Assembly (NCBI GenBank): GCA_022009675.1
Contig: CP091718.1
Coordinates: 434,001 to 498,000, forward strand
Length of the DNA: 64,000 nt
From: Oscillospiraceae bacterium
GTDB lineage: Bacteria; Bacillota; Clostridia; Oscillospirales; CAG-272
Direction of reading: 5' to 3'
The notes under the pieces were generated by a model. The model had not been told where the DNA came from and searched no databases. It worked only from the letters and a program-made list of their open reading frames with translations. Of the stretch, positions 27,595-37,190 are shown piece by piece. The first letter of the stretch is position 1. Each line of letters starts with the position of its first letter. The translations under genes were made by a program, and so were the position numbers.

Positions 27595-28283
27595 TTCAGG
27601 TACACTCCCTTATAGCCCAGCCCGCGCACCGTGACGATCTCAAAATCGTGGTTATCGCGGAAGCGGTCACGCACCCGGCTGATATGCACGTCAATGGTCC
27701 GCTCGTCGGACTCGCTGGTCGTATCCCAGATCTCGTCCTTCAGCTGGCGCCGCGTGAAGATCTGGTTCGGGTAGGACAGCAGCTTGAACAGGAGCATAAA
27801 TTCCTTCTGCGGCAGCTCCATGCCGCCTGCGGGAGTGGTTGTTTCCCCGTCAGTGCGGACGGTGAGCGCGTCATAAAACAGCACGGTCTTGCCCACCACC
27901 AGCTTGCGCTCGCTGACGACGCGGGAGCGGCGCAGCAACGCGGCAATGCGCAGAATCATCTCCTCCTCGTCCACCGGCTTGGTCATATAGTCATCGGTGC
28001 CGAGCAGGAAGCCGCGATGCTTGTCGGCAGGAGTCTGCTTCGCCGTGACCATCAGGATCGGGATCATGTTGCCCTTGGAGCGCAGGGTCTGCGTCAGCTC
28101 ATAGCCGTCCATATTGGGCATCATGATATCCAGCAGAAGCAGGTCAATGTGCGTGTTTTCAAGCTGTCTCAACGCGTCCATTCCGTCATTTGCCGGAACA
28201 GGCAGGTAGCCGTTCCGTTCCAGCACGGTACACATCAGCTTTCGGGTGTTGTAGTCGTCCTCGACGACCATGATATTGTACAT
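27591..28283 (-). CDS. OmpR-family response regulator
   Basis: 230 residues. Receiver: acidic pair D9/D10 (VVEDD), phosphoacceptor D52 (LLLDIMMPNMDG), K102 (YMTKP). C-terminal winged helix: ELPQKEFMLLFKLLSYPNQIFTR..., ending DVHISRVRDRF and TVRGLGYKGVYLK. It heads an operon with the overlapping sensor kinase and the TVP38 protein, from a promoter at ~28.35 kb. The signal is not known. Confidence 0.93.
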   Translation of the reverse strand: MYNIMVVEDDYNTRKLMCTVLERNGYLPVPANDGMDALRQLENTHIDLLLLDIMMPNMDGYELTQTLRSKGNMIPILMVTAKQTPADKHRGFLLGTDDYMTKPVDEEEMILRIAALLRRSRVVSERKLVVGKTVLFYDALTVRTDGETTTPAGGMELPQKEFMLLFKLLSYPNQIFTRRQLKDEIWDTTSESDERTIDVHISRVRDRFRDNHDFEIVTVRGLGYKGVYLK

Positions 28284-28338
28284 GGTAATGCCTCCGTACG
28301 TGTATTGCCACAGCGGGTCGATCCGCTGCTGTTCACAT

Positions 28339-28368
28339 TGTATACCATAGGTATGACTTGCGTGTAAA
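28339..28368 (-). promoter_or_regulatory. Promoter of the two-component operon
   Basis: Minus strand TTTACA (28368-28363) and TATACA (28344-28339), spacer 18 bp. Confidence 0.6.
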
Positions 28369-28454
28369 CAATTATAAAAGTTTTAGGCAACAATGCAATC
28401 TTTTGTCTGGATTTTTCAGAATACCTGCGCGTGAATCGCGCACAGCGGGCAAAT

Positions 28455-29051
28455 TCAGCTCCGGACGTGCTTACGTCCCTTCAGAATCAGCGGAACAGCC
28501 ATTGCCAGTTTGACCGCGTCGGGCACAAGGTAAGGCAGGACGCACCAGCCCAGCACGGTAGACAGTGCCACAGGCCCCGTCGTGCGGGCGTAGACCACCA
28601 TGAACCACGCCGTACCGAAGGTGTAGCACAGTGCCAGCCCTGCCGCCATACCGAGAATCAGCAGGGGCAGCTTCCCCTTGCCCAGCCGGAACAGAAAGCC
28701 CTCCATCGGCGCCCAGAGCAGGAAGCCCCACAGGTACCCGCCGGTCGAACCGAGCATATAGGCAATGCCGCCGTTGAACCCGGCGAACACCGGCACACCC
28801 AGCGCGCCCAGCGCCAGCCACACCGCCACGGCGGCAGTGCCGCGGCGCACGCCGAGAAGCCCGGCGATCAGTGCCACGGCGAAGGTCTGCATGGTAAAGG
28901 AGACCAGCGGCTTGGGCATCGGCACCGATATCCAGGAGCACACCGCCAGCACGGCGGCAGCCATACCGACGTATGCAACATCCAATGCCCGCGCGCGTGC
29001 GGTGCGGACGACACCAGCCGTCCCGTTCTGTGTTGTCTGTTTGTTTTCCAT
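28455..29051 (-). CDS. bioY: Biotin transporter substrate-binding subunit BioY
   Basis: 198 residues, six predicted membrane segments. BioY (ECF S-component) landmarks: SWISVPMPKPLVSFTMQTFAV, LLGVRRGTAAV, LALGALGVPVFAGFNGGIAY and GSTGGYLWGFLL. It binds biotin in the membrane and works with a shared ECF energising module, which is not in this window. The leader upstream has a terminator-like hairpin and a perfect palindrome that may control it. Confidence 0.93.
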   Translation of the reverse strand: MENKQTTQNGTAGVVRTARARALDVAYVGMAAAVLAVCSWISVPMPKPLVSFTMQTFAVALIAGLLGVRRGTAAVAVWLALGALGVPVFAGFNGGIAYMLGSTGGYLWGFLLWAPMEGFLFRLGKGKLPLLILGMAAGLALCYTFGTAWFMVVYARTTGPVALSTVLGWCVLPYLVPDAVKLAMAVPLILKGRKHVRS

Positions 29052-29115
29052 TTCTTTTCCCTCTTGCTTTTATTTTTTCACAGCCTCATGCGGAGGCTTT
29101 TCCTGCGGTTTCCCG

Positions 29116-29148
29116 CAAAAATTCCCCGAACCGCCCGGATCCGGGGAA
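29116..29148 (-). terminator. Terminator or attenuator in the bioY leader
   Basis: On the minus strand TTCCCCG ... CGGGGAA with an inner loop is followed by TTTTT. It lies between the GNAT stop (29208) and the bioY start (29051), so it either ends the upstream transcript or attenuates bioY. Confidence 0.6.
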
Positions 29149-29149
29149 G

Positions 29150-29165
29150 CGGTCTGTACAGACCG
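29150..29165. promoter_or_regulatory. 16-bp perfect palindrome upstream of bioY
   Basis: CGGTCTGTACAGACCG reads the same on both strands. It does not look like the usual BirA box. It may be an operator or merely a short hairpin next to the terminator. Confidence 0.4.
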
Positions 29166-29207
29166 ACCTGACGGCAATGCCGCGCATCGCACGCTGTTGC
29201 TGTTACC

Positions 29208-29762
29208 TTATGTCTCCTGCAGGTACGCGACCGGCTCATACCCGAGCGCCGCGATGACAGCATCCCAGCGCGCACGCATATCGCTGTCGGGATCATACCG
29301 GAGCACGGGACGGAACCCGGCATCCAGGTAGGTCTTGATGGCGGCAAGGCGGTGGTCGTCGGTGGTCAGCGTGACAACCGGGCACGCCCGCACCTGCAAT
29401 TCCTCCAGCGCGTGCGCCAGCATGGCGTGTCCGATGCCCTTGCCGCGGCAGGCAGGAAGTGCCCCCACCATGTGAATATAGCCCGTACCGTCCGCGTGCC
29501 GCACGGCGGCGGAGGTGGCAATCCGCGCACCGCCCGCATCCGTGACAAAGAACAGGTCGCGCGCGGGATCGAGGTCGGGGTAATTCCGGATGGAGTCCTC
29601 AAACCAGTGCGCGTCGGTATTGGGTAGCAGTCCGGCGGCGCAGACAGTCAGCCAGTCGGATATCTCCGCCTGCGTCCCGCCGAACGGCACGAAAGCATAC
29701 CCCGCCGGCAGGGGACGGGGCGTGACCGGCGCGGCGGGACGAAGCATCATGAGCTGCTGCAT
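29208..29762 (-). CDS. GNAT family N-acetyltransferase
   Basis: 184 residues with the GNAT acetyl-CoA-binding motif A: VGALPACRGKGIGHAMLAHAL (Q/R-x-x-G-x-G/A pattern as RGKGIG). Strand and helix pattern before it (FFVTDAGGARIATSAAVRH) and LTTDDHRLAAIKTYLDAGF after it match the fold. Substrate unknown. Its start lies 16 bp inside the end of the DUF1836 gene, so the two are translationally linked. Confidence 0.85.
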   Translation of the reverse strand: MQQLMMLRPAAPVTPRPLPAGYAFVPFGGTQAEISDWLTVCAAGLLPNTDAHWFEDSIRNYPDLDPARDLFFVTDAGGARIATSAAVRHADGTGYIHMVGALPACRGKGIGHAMLAHALEELQVRACPVVTLTTDDHRLAAIKTYLDAGFRPVLRYDPDSDMRARWDAVIAALGYEPVAYLQET

Positions 29763-30424
29763 GCTTCCGCCTCCCCGACAGTCTCGGCTGTCGGCTCCTC
29801 CGGCTGAGCCGGGCAGTCGGGCGCCGGTTCTGCGGCGGGCGCCGCCTCCGACGTGTTCTGTCCCTCCAGCAGCAACAGCTTTTCCGCCAGCAGGCGGGTC
29901 AGACCGCCCACCATGGCAGACGCGATGATGAGATCGCTGGCGTTCTCCACGGCAGTCTGGCTGGGCTGTTCGTGGTCGAGGATGGAGCCAGCCGCCGCAC
30001 GCACCTGCTGGACGAAATACTCCGACACGATGCGATGCCGCGCGGTATACATCCGGTAGAACGCCTCCATCTCCTCCTCCGGCTGATCCGACGGCAGAAG
30101 ATCGCGTATCATGGTGATGCTCAGGCTCTGCTTGAGCGTCAGGATGACGATCAGGTACGCCAAATGGATGCGGTAGTACCGCTTTCTGCGCGGTTCGGGC
30201 ATGATCTTCATGCGCACATAGTTATTAATGGTAGAAGCCGTGATAAACTGTTCTTCCTTCAGCTCCGGCGGAAGGTAGTCCAGATACTGCCGCATCAGCA
30301 CCGTGACCTGCTCCATATACAGTCCCAGGTCGGGAAGCCTGTCCCATTCCGGCAGTCTGTACTCCCGCAGGTATTTTTCCCATCGGCGCAGTTTGGCGGC
30401 GACCAGTTCCTTGTCAAAAGCCAT
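29747..30424 (-). CDS. DUF1836 family putative regulator
   Basis: 225 residues. DUF1836 landmarks: LPEWDRLPDLGLYMEQVTVL, ITASTINNYVRMKIMPEPRRK and YRIHLAYLIVILTLKQSLSI, a MerR/HTH-like helical region typical of this Firmicute family. The ~35 C-terminal residues are a low-complexity acidic/proline tail. Function is unproven, but the fold suggests DNA binding. First gene of a unit with the acetyltransferase. Confidence 0.85.
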   Translation of the reverse strand: MAFDKELVAAKLRRWEKYLREYRLPEWDRLPDLGLYMEQVTVLMRQYLDYLPPELKEEQFITASTINNYVRMKIMPEPRRKRYYRIHLAYLIVILTLKQSLSITMIRDLLPSDQPEEEMEAFYRMYTARHRIVSEYFVQQVRAAAGSILDHEQPSQTAVENASDLIIASAMVGGLTRLLAEKLLLLEGQNTSEAAPAAEPAPDCPAQPEEPTAETVGEAEACSSS

Positions 30425-30454
30425 ATGTCTGCCCCTCTCTATAAAGTAGTGTTC

Positions 30455-30483
30455 ATTATATCACATCCTGTGCCTGATTGCAA
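30455..30483 (-). promoter_or_regulatory. Promoter of the DUF1836-GNAT unit
   Basis: Minus strand TTGCAA (30483-30478) and TATAAT (30460-30455), spacer 17 bp. Confidence 0.8.
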
Positions 30484-30527
30484 GAGGTCACGGTGAAAAA
30501 AATCAGGAAATATATATTCAAATCCTC

Positions 30528-30556
30528 TTGACATCGAGCCTGATATGTGGTAATAT
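30528..30556 (+). promoter_or_regulatory. degV promoter
   Basis: TTGACA at 30528-30533 and TAATAT at 30551-30556, spacer 17 bp; an overlapping TATAAT begins 3 bases further on. Confidence 0.72.
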
Positions 30557-30589
30557 AATACGCGATATTAGATGTCAGGAGAACCGAAC

Positions 30590-31483
30590 ATGGATTATGT
30601 GATTTTTACCGATACGTCCGCCAACCTGCCGGACAAAGTCGTCCGCGAATACGGACTGCGTCAGATCCCCTTCTTTTACTGCCCGCCGGAGCATCCGGAG
30701 GGGATTCCCTGCCCCGGCTCGGAGGAGTTTGACGGGAGCGCCTACTACAACGCCATCCGGGGCGGGGCGGTCGTGACAACCTCCCAGATCAATGTACACC
30801 AGTATGTCAACGCGATGGATCCGGTTCTGGAAGCCGGGCACGACATTCTGTTCGTGGGTATGTCCTCCGGTATCAGCGGCGCCTACCACAGTGCAACGCA
30901 GGCGGCGCACATCCTGTCCGAGCAGTACCCCGAGCGCAGGATACGCACGGTGGACACGCTGTCGGCATCGCTCGGCGAGGGACTGCTGGTCATTGAGGCG
31001 GCGAAGATGCGCGACGCAGGCGTAGGGCTGGACGAGGTCGCCGACCGCCTGAACAGCCTCCGGATGCGGATGGGACAGATATTCACGGTGGACGATCTGT
31101 TCTGCCTCAAGCGCGGCGGACGCCTGTCCGGAGCGGCGGCGCTGTTGGGCACGGCGCTTGGCATCAAGCCGATCCTGTGCTCCAACGCGCAGGGGCAGAT
31201 ACTCTCCTGCGCCAAGGTGCGCGGACGCCGGGCGTCCATACAGGCACTGGCTGACCGGTACGATCAGCTGGTCGAGGAGCCGGAGCAGCAGTGCATCGGC
31301 ATCGCGCACTGCGACTGCTATCCGGACGTGCAGACGCTGATCACGTTACTCAACCGCAATCACCCCCCGCGCGAGATCATGACCGTCATGTACGAGCCTG
31401 TAACCGGCGCACACGTAGGTCCCGGCGCGCTGGCGCTGTTCTTCTTCGGAAACCCTGCCAGCCGGGAGCTGGCAAAGTCGTAA
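30590..31483 (+). CDS. DegV family fatty-acid-binding protein
   Basis: 297 residues, the normal DegV length. Motifs: FTDTSANLPDKVVREYGL at the N-terminus, TTSQINVHQYVNAM with the fatty-acid-contact serine region, GMSSGISGAYHSA, and DDLFCLKRGGRLSG. DegV/FakB proteins present fatty acids to the kinase FakA, which is not in this window. ATG 30590 has AGGAGA upstream; an earlier ATG at 30572 overlaps that site. Confidence 0.9.
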   Translation: MDYVIFTDTSANLPDKVVREYGLRQIPFFYCPPEHPEGIPCPGSEEFDGSAYYNAIRGGAVVTTSQINVHQYVNAMDPVLEAGHDILFVGMSSGISGAYHSATQAAHILSEQYPERRIRTVDTLSASLGEGLLVIEAAKMRDAGVGLDEVADRLNSLRMRMGQIFTVDDLFCLKRGGRLSGAAALLGTALGIKPILCSNAQGQILSCAKVRGRRASIQALADRYDQLVEEPEQQCIGIAHCDCYPDVQTLITLLNRNHPPREIMTVMYEPVTGAHVGPGALALFFFGNPASRELAKS

Positions 31484-31611
31484 TTTGACAGGCAGACGCC
31501 AATGACGGAGCATATGCCGCCATCATTGTGCCGTACTGCCGGAAGAAGGGCTTCCCCGACACTTCCGCGGGCGGAAAAACGCGGGGCACCCGTAAAAGGA
31601 GGCGTTGCAGT

Positions 31612-32298
31612 ATGACACGCACAAAGCTGTGTGACCGTATACTCCCGGATTATACCCGCGGAGAGGAAATATTCAACATGGTATCCCACATCGTGGGTGC
31701 CGCCTTCGGCGTTGTGGCACTGACGCTCTGCGTGGTGTTCTCGGCACTGAAAAGCGATGCGTGGGCTGTCGTCAGCAGTGCCATCTACGGCGTATCGCTG
31801 ATCCTGCTGTACACCATGTCCAGCGTGTATCACGGACTGCCTCTTTCGTCGCCGACTGCCAAAAAAGTCATGCAGATCATGGATCACTGCACCATCTACG
31901 CGCTGATCTGCGGCAGCTATACGCCCGTACTGCTCTGCTCCATCCGTCGGGTTTCGCCGGGCTGGGGCTGGGGACTGTTCGGCGTGGTGTTCGGGCTGTG
32001 TACGCTCTGCACCGTGCTGACCGCCATTGATCTGAAGAAGTACTCCGCGCTCTCCATGTTCTGCTATGTCGGCGTCGGCTGGTCTGTGGTGTTCGCCATC
32101 CGCCCCGTGCTGGAATCGGTACCCCTGCCGGGTATTCTCTGGCTTGTCGGCGGCGGCATCGCCTACACACTGGGGGCTGTGCTGTACGTCCGCGCCGGCA
32201 AGCGCGGCAGTGCCCCCTATATGCACTCCGTGTTCCATCTGTTTGTTCTGCTGGGCAGCCTTCTTCAGTTTTTCTGCATCTTCTTCTACGTGATTTGA
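31612..32298 (+). CDS. Hemolysin III / TrhA (PAQR-type) membrane protein
   Basis: 228 residues, seven predicted membrane helices. Conserved features: EEIFNMVSHIVGAAFG with the first His, SSVYHGLPLSSPTAKK, MDHCTIYALICGSYTPV and, near the end, YMHSVFHLFVLLGSLLQF. These histidine and acidic residues form the PAQR metal site. Bacterial members are linked to membrane-energetics homeostasis; true haemolysis is doubtful. RBS AAAGGAGG precedes the ATG. It is 128 bp after degV and may be co-transcribed. Confidence 0.9.
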   Translation: MTRTKLCDRILPDYTRGEEIFNMVSHIVGAAFGVVALTLCVVFSALKSDAWAVVSSAIYGVSLILLYTMSSVYHGLPLSSPTAKKVMQIMDHCTIYALICGSYTPVLLCSIRRVSPGWGWGLFGVVFGLCTLCTVLTAIDLKKYSALSMFCYVGVGWSVVFAIRPVLESVPLPGILWLVGGGIAYTLGAVLYVRAGKRGSAPYMHSVFHLFVLLGSLLQFFCIFFYVI

Positions 32299-32411
32299 GC
32301 GGGGGCAGCAAAACCGAGGCGGCGGATCCGCATTGGGTTGCGCCGCCTCTGCCTTACAGTGCGCGGTGCCGCCGTATATACGGTTGCCCGGTTGCTTCCC
32401 TTTTCAAGCCC

Positions 32412-32438
32412 TTGACAAACGTCCGGATATGCTATAAT
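32412..32438 (+). promoter_or_regulatory. pyr operon promoter
   Basis: TTGACA at 32412-32417 and TATAAT at 32433-32438. The 15-bp spacer is short, which would make it weaker than its boxes suggest; an indel in the read is also possible. Confidence 0.7.
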
Positions 32439-32566
32439 ACGGTCGGAAATTGACCGTGTTTCACTGATGCAGATGATCGTGGGAACGGATAACGGCAAAG
32501 AGACGGGGGCACCGCGCGGGCGGACGCTCCCCCTCGTGTGCGCTCCGGCTCTGACTGCCTGCACGC

Positions 32567-32602
32567 CTCCGGGAGGTGATCGCGCGTCACGCCGGAGTTT
32601 TT
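32567..32602 (+). terminator. Possible transcription attenuator in the pyr leader
   Basis: CTCCGG (32567-32572) and CCGGAG (32592-32597) with an inner GTGA/TCAC stem, followed by TTTTT, just ahead of pyrC. A second CTCCGG at 32543-32548 could pair with the same CCGGAG, the layout expected of an antiterminator. I cannot find a convincing PyrR-binding loop and no pyrR gene is in the window. Confidence 0.5.
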
Positions 32603-32615
32603 CAGGGGGTACCGT

Positions 32616-33927
32616 ATGCATATGAACCGTGACATGAACCGCCCCGCCCTGCGGGTGGATGCCAGTGCCTACCCGGCAGGAGCCGCGCTCCTGTCTGCGT
32701 CCGGCGTGCCGGATGTTGCCCTGCTCCCGATGGGGGGCGTGTCCCAGGCGGAAACACCGGACGGAACCGGCGAGCTGTCCGGTTCGGTTTCGTATTCCCT
32801 GTTGCCCGGCTTCTGTGATGTGCATGTGCACTTCCGGGAGCCGGGTTATTCGTACAAGGAGACCATCCGCACGGGGACGCAGGCGGCGGCACGCGGCGGT
32901 TACACCGCCGTCTGCACCATGCCGAATCTGGATCCCGTGCCGGACAGTCCGGCGCACCTGCGGGTTCAGACCGACATCATCCGCCGCGATGCCTGCATCG
33001 CCGTGTACCCCTACGGTGCGCTGACGGTCGGCGAGCGCGGCACGGAGCCGGCTGACCTTGCCGGCATGGCACCGGAGGCGGTCGCGTTTTCGGACGACGG
33101 CAGGGGCGTGCAAAGCGCGGACATGATGCGGTCTGTCATGCGCGAGGCTGCGCGGCTGGGCAAGGTGGTCGCCGCGCACTGCGAGGACAACAGCCTCCTG
33201 CACGGCGGGTATATCCATGACGGCGGGTACGCCCCGCGCCCACGGACATCGCGGGATATGCTCCGAAAGCGAGTACCGCCCCATTGCGCGCGATATTGAA
33301 TTGTGCCGCGAAACGGGCTGTGCCTACCATGTCTGCCACATCTCCACCCGCGAGAGCGTCGGGCTGATCCGGCGTGCCAAGGCAGAGGGCGTCAACATCA
33401 CCTGCGAGACGGCACCGCACTACCTGGTACTGGACGAGAATGCACTCCGCGAGGACGGGCGCTTCAAGATGAATCCCCCCCTGCGCTCCGCCGCCGACCG
33501 CGAAGCACTGCTGGAGGGACTGCTGGACGGCACGATCGACATGATCGCCACCGACCATGCGCCGCATACCGCCGCCGAAAAGAGCCGGGGGCTGGCAGGC
33601 AGTGCCTTCGGCGTGGTGGGACTGGAAACGGCATTTCCCGTGCTGTATACACACCTGGTGCGGACGGGCATCCTGTCCCTGGAGCTTCTGCTGGAACGGA
33701 TGGTATGGGCGCCGCGGCGGCGCTTCGGTCTGCCGTGCGACCCGGAATCGGTCGGGCTGTCGCTCTGGGATCTGTCCGCCGCCCGCCCTACAGACCCGGC
33801 GGAATTTCTCAGCATGGGACGCGCCACGCCCTTCGCGGGCGATATGCTGTACGGCATCAACCGCATGACCCTGTGGCACGGGCAGGCGGTATACTCTGCA
33901 ACCGACGGAAAGGAGTCCGCACAATGA
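32616..33927 (+). CDS. pyrC: Dihydroorotase (one frameshift)
   Basis: Third step of UMP synthesis, ring closure of carbamoyl aspartate. Metal-binding HxH is H70/H72 in DVHVHFREP; later blocks are CTMPNLDPVPD, AHCED, HVCHISTRESV, CETAPHYLVLD and the catalytic D in ATDHAPHT. One extra C at ~33232-33236 breaks the frame between IHDGGYA and HGHRGI. Joined, ~436 aa, a type I dihydroorotase. First gene of the operon; its stop overlaps pyrK (ATGA). Confidence 0.93.
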
Positions 33928-34689
33928 AGCAATCCCTGTTTACGGTTTTTTCAAACCGACTTCTGACGCCCGATGCGCGTCAGCCTGTCTGCGAAATGGT
34001 GCTGGAGGGCGATCTGACCCCGGCACCCGGCGCGGTCAACCGCCCCGGGCAGTTCGTAAACGTCCGGCTGGACGGGCTGTTCCTGCGCCGCCCGATTTCG
34101 GTCTGTGACATGGACGAGGCGGCAGGACGCCTGACGCTTGTATACAAAGTGGTGGGCGAAGGCACCGCGCAGATGCGCGATATGGTGCCGGGGCAAACGC
34201 TTGATCTGCTGACCGGACTGGGTAACGGCTACAACCTGTCGGTCAGCGGGGAGCATCCGTTGCTGCTGGGCGGCGGCGTGGGTGTCCCGCCGCTGTACGG
34301 GCTGGCAAAGCGCCTGCTCGCCGCCGGGCGGCAGGTCACGGCGGTGCTGGGCTTCAATACAGCCGCTGAGGTATTCTATGCCGATGAGTTCCGTGCGCTG
34401 GGCGCCGAGGTCGTACTGGCGACGGCGGACGGATCGGCGGGGGTGCGCGGTTTTGTCACCGATGCGCTCCCCTGCGTCCTACAGTTACGTGTACACCTGC
34501 GGTCCCGAGCCGATGCTCCGGGCGGTGTTCCGTAGCATTAAAACCGGCGGACAGTTCAGCTTTGAGGAACGCATGGGCTGTGGGTTCGGTGCCTGCATGG
34601 GATGCTCCTGCAAGACCGTGACAGGCTGGAAGCGCATCTGCCGGGAAGGTCCGGTGCTGGAAAAGGAGGAAATACTGTGGGAGAAGTAA
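33924..34689 (+). CDS. pyrK: Dihydroorotate dehydrogenase electron transfer subunit PyrK (one frameshift)
   Basis: FAD and 2Fe-2S subunit that passes electrons from type 1B dihydroorotate dehydrogenase to NAD+. FAD-binding motif FLRRPISVCD, NAD-domain GGGVGVPPLYGLA, and the C-terminal cluster ligands CGFGACMGCSCKT ... C. One shift at ~34469-34482 sits between FVTDAL and SYSYVYTCGPEPM. About 254 aa joined. Overlaps pyrC by 4 and pyrD by 13 bases, consistent with tight coupling of the PyrDK complex. Confidence 0.92.
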
Positions 34690-35607
34690 TGCAGACAGCG
34701 GATACCCGCACGGTACTGTGCGGCATTGAGCTGGACAATCCGGTAATCCCGGCAAGCGGAACCTTCGGGTTCGGATACGAATTCGCCGCGCTGTACGACA
34801 TCAACTGCCTCGGCACCTTCTCCTTCAAGGGGACAACGCGCGAGGCACGCTTCGGCAACCCGACACCGCGCATCGCGGACTGCACGGCAGGCATGATCAA
34901 CGCCGTCGGACTTCAGAATCCGGGGGTGGATGACGTGATTGCGCAGGAACTGCCCCGCCTGCAGGCGTGCTTCCGCAAGCCCGTGATGGCGAACGTGTCC
35001 GGCTTCTCGGTCGAGGAGTACGCCTATACCTGCGAGCGGCTGGGGCGTGAGCCGCAGGTCGGCTGGCTGGAGGTGAACATCTCCTGCCCCAACGTCCACG
35101 GCGGCGGCATGAGCTTCGGCACCGATCCCGCCGCGGCGGCATCCGTGGTGCGTGCCGTGCGCGCCGTGACCGACAAGCCGCTCCTTGTCAAGCTCTCCCC
35201 CAATGTGACCGACATTGTAACAATCGCCAAAGCCTGCGAGGCGGCGGGCGCGGACGGCATCAGCCTCATCAATACCCTTTTGGGTATGCGCATCGACAAG
35301 CGCACCCGCCGCCCCGTGCTTGCCAACCGGATGGGCGGATTCTCCGGACCAGCCATTTTTCCCGGTGGCATTGCGCATGGTCTATCAGGTCGCGGGCGCG
35401 GTCGGCATCCCCGTTGTGGGTATGGGCGGCGTCTCCTCCGCCTCTGATGTCATCGAAATGATGATGGCGGGCGCCTGCGCCGTCGAGGTCGGTGCCGCCA
35501 ATCTCGTGAATCCCTATGCCTGCCGCGATATCATCGCCGACCTCCCCCGCGTCATGGATATGTACGGCATCCGTGCCCTGCGCGACATCATCGGCGCGGC
35601 ACTGTAA
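34677..35607 (+). CDS. pyrD: Dihydroorotate dehydrogenase, class 1B catalytic subunit (one frameshift)
   Basis: FMN enzyme oxidising dihydroorotate to orotate. Landmarks: [27 protein letters not shown], the active-site cysteine region [25 protein letters not shown], and [16 protein letters not shown]. One shift near 35352-35362 (T/C-run in attttccc context) divides it. GTG at 34677 is taken as start because AAAGGAGG lies 8 bases upstream; ATG 34689 overlaps the pyrK stop but is badly spaced. About 309 aa. Confidence 0.92.
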
Positions 35608-35700
35608 CGGAGCCGTCTACCGTCCCCGCCCCGCAGGGCGCCGGTGACATTTTCCCCCCAAAAAACCAACCCGGATTTCAGAAAACGGAGGATAAAACAA

Positions 35701-36403
35701 TGGAAAAAGACGTAATCGTAGCCTGTGACTTCGACAGTGCCGGAGCGGTATTCACGTTCCTTGACCGCTTTGCAGGACGCGGACGCAAACCCTTTGTCAA
35801 GATCGGCATGGAGCTGTTCTACGCAGAAGGTCCCGCCATCGTCCGCGAAATCAAACGCCGCGGACACCGCATCTTCCTTGACCTTAAACTGCACGACATC
35901 CCGAACACCGTCCGCAAAACCATGGCGGTGCTGTCCGGGCTGGACGTGGATATGTGCAATCTCCACGCCGCCGGAACAATTCCCCATGATGGAGGCGGCT
36001 CTCGAAGGGCTGACCCGCCCGGACGGCAGCCGTCCCTTGCTCATCGCCGTAACGCAGCTCACCTCCACCGACCAGGCACACATGGAGCACGACCTGTGGA
36101 TCCGGGAGCCGATGGAGGACGTGGTGCTGCACTACGCCGACAACGCGCCGCGCGGGACTGGACGGCGTGGTCTGCTCGCCGCTGGAGGCAGGGCGCGTGC
36201 ATGAAACGTGCGGTGCCGGGTTCCTGACCGTCACGCCGGGCGTCCGGTTTGCGGACGGCGACCGCGGCGACCAGAAGCGCGTCACAACACCCGCCGAGGC
36301 GCGGGCGATCGGCTCGGATTTCATCGTCGTCGGACGCCCCATCACGGCAGCCGCCGATCCGGTCGCAGCATACGAGCGGTGCTGTGCGGAATTCCTCGGC
36401 TGA
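35701..36403 (+). CDS. pyrF: Orotidine 5'-phosphate decarboxylase (two frameshifts)
   Basis: Last step to UMP. The catalytic DxKxxD array is DLKLHD with K63; ACDFDSAG lies at the N-terminus, LIAVTQLTS in the middle and [14 protein letters not shown] near the end. Shifts at ~35975-35985 and ~36145 split it into three frames. Joined length ~234 aa is that of the short bacterial PyrF. Ends in a TGATG overlap with the HAD gene. Confidence 0.92.
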
Positions 36404-37079
36404 TGGCGGACAGAATCGCCGCACGCCATACCGTCCTGTTTGATCTGGACGGCACACTGACAGACCCCCGTATCGGTATCACCGGGTCGGTGGCGTATGC
36501 GCTGGCAAAATTCGGGATCTCGGTGGACGACCCGCATCGGACACTGACTCCCTTCATCGGTCCGCCGCTCTTGGAGAGCTTTGAAAAATACTACGGTTTT
36601 TTTCACGGGACGAGGCGCGCCGCGCATTGGCTTACTACCGGGAATACTTTGCCCCGACAGGCATTTTTGAAAACACCGTGTACCCCGGCATCCCGGAAGC
36701 ATTGCAGGAACTGCGCGCTGCCGGTCGGCGTCTGTGCGTGGCAACCTCCAAGCCGGAGGTGTACGCGCGGCGCATTCTGGAGCATTTCTCACTGGACTCC
36801 TGCTTTGATGCCGTCTGCGGCGCGACGCTGGACGAAACGCGGGTGCGCAAGGCGGACGTCATCGCCTACGCGCTGGAAACGCTGGGCACGGAGCCGGACG
36901 CCGCCGTCATGGTGGGCGACCGACTGCACGATATAGAGGGCGCACACGCCTGCGGACTGCCTGCGCTGGGTGTTACCTACGGCTACGGCTCCCGCAACGA
37001 ACTGACGGCGGCGGGTGCCGATGCACTTGCCGACACGCCGGCGGACGCCGTGCGCGTTCTGCTGGGCAGGTCATCCTGA
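36403..37079 (+). CDS. HAD-superfamily phosphatase (Gph-like) inside the pyr operon (one frameshift)
   Basis: About 225 residues. HAD motif I is LFDLDGTLTD, motif II VATSKPEV, motif IV VMVGDRLHDIEGA, and a C1 cap lies between I and II. The T7 run at ~36597-36603 carries a shift. It resembles phosphoglycolate/pyrophosphate phosphatases. Placed between pyrF and pyrE and overlapping pyrF, it may clean up a nucleotide or PRPP by-product, but the substrate is not predictable from sequence. Confidence 0.85.
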
Positions 37080-37190
37080 CACCGCCGGAATCATCCACCC
37101 CCCAAAAATGACATCTCCGGAAGCCGGTCTTACAGAAAAAGCACAACAATACTGCATTATATTATAAAAAGAAGCGAGGAGAAAAGAACC

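Noticed and set aside
32440..32560. A PyrR-binding loop in the pyr leader
   Set aside because: GAGACGGGGG is only loosely like the binding consensus, so I list just the hairpin pair and not PyrR control.
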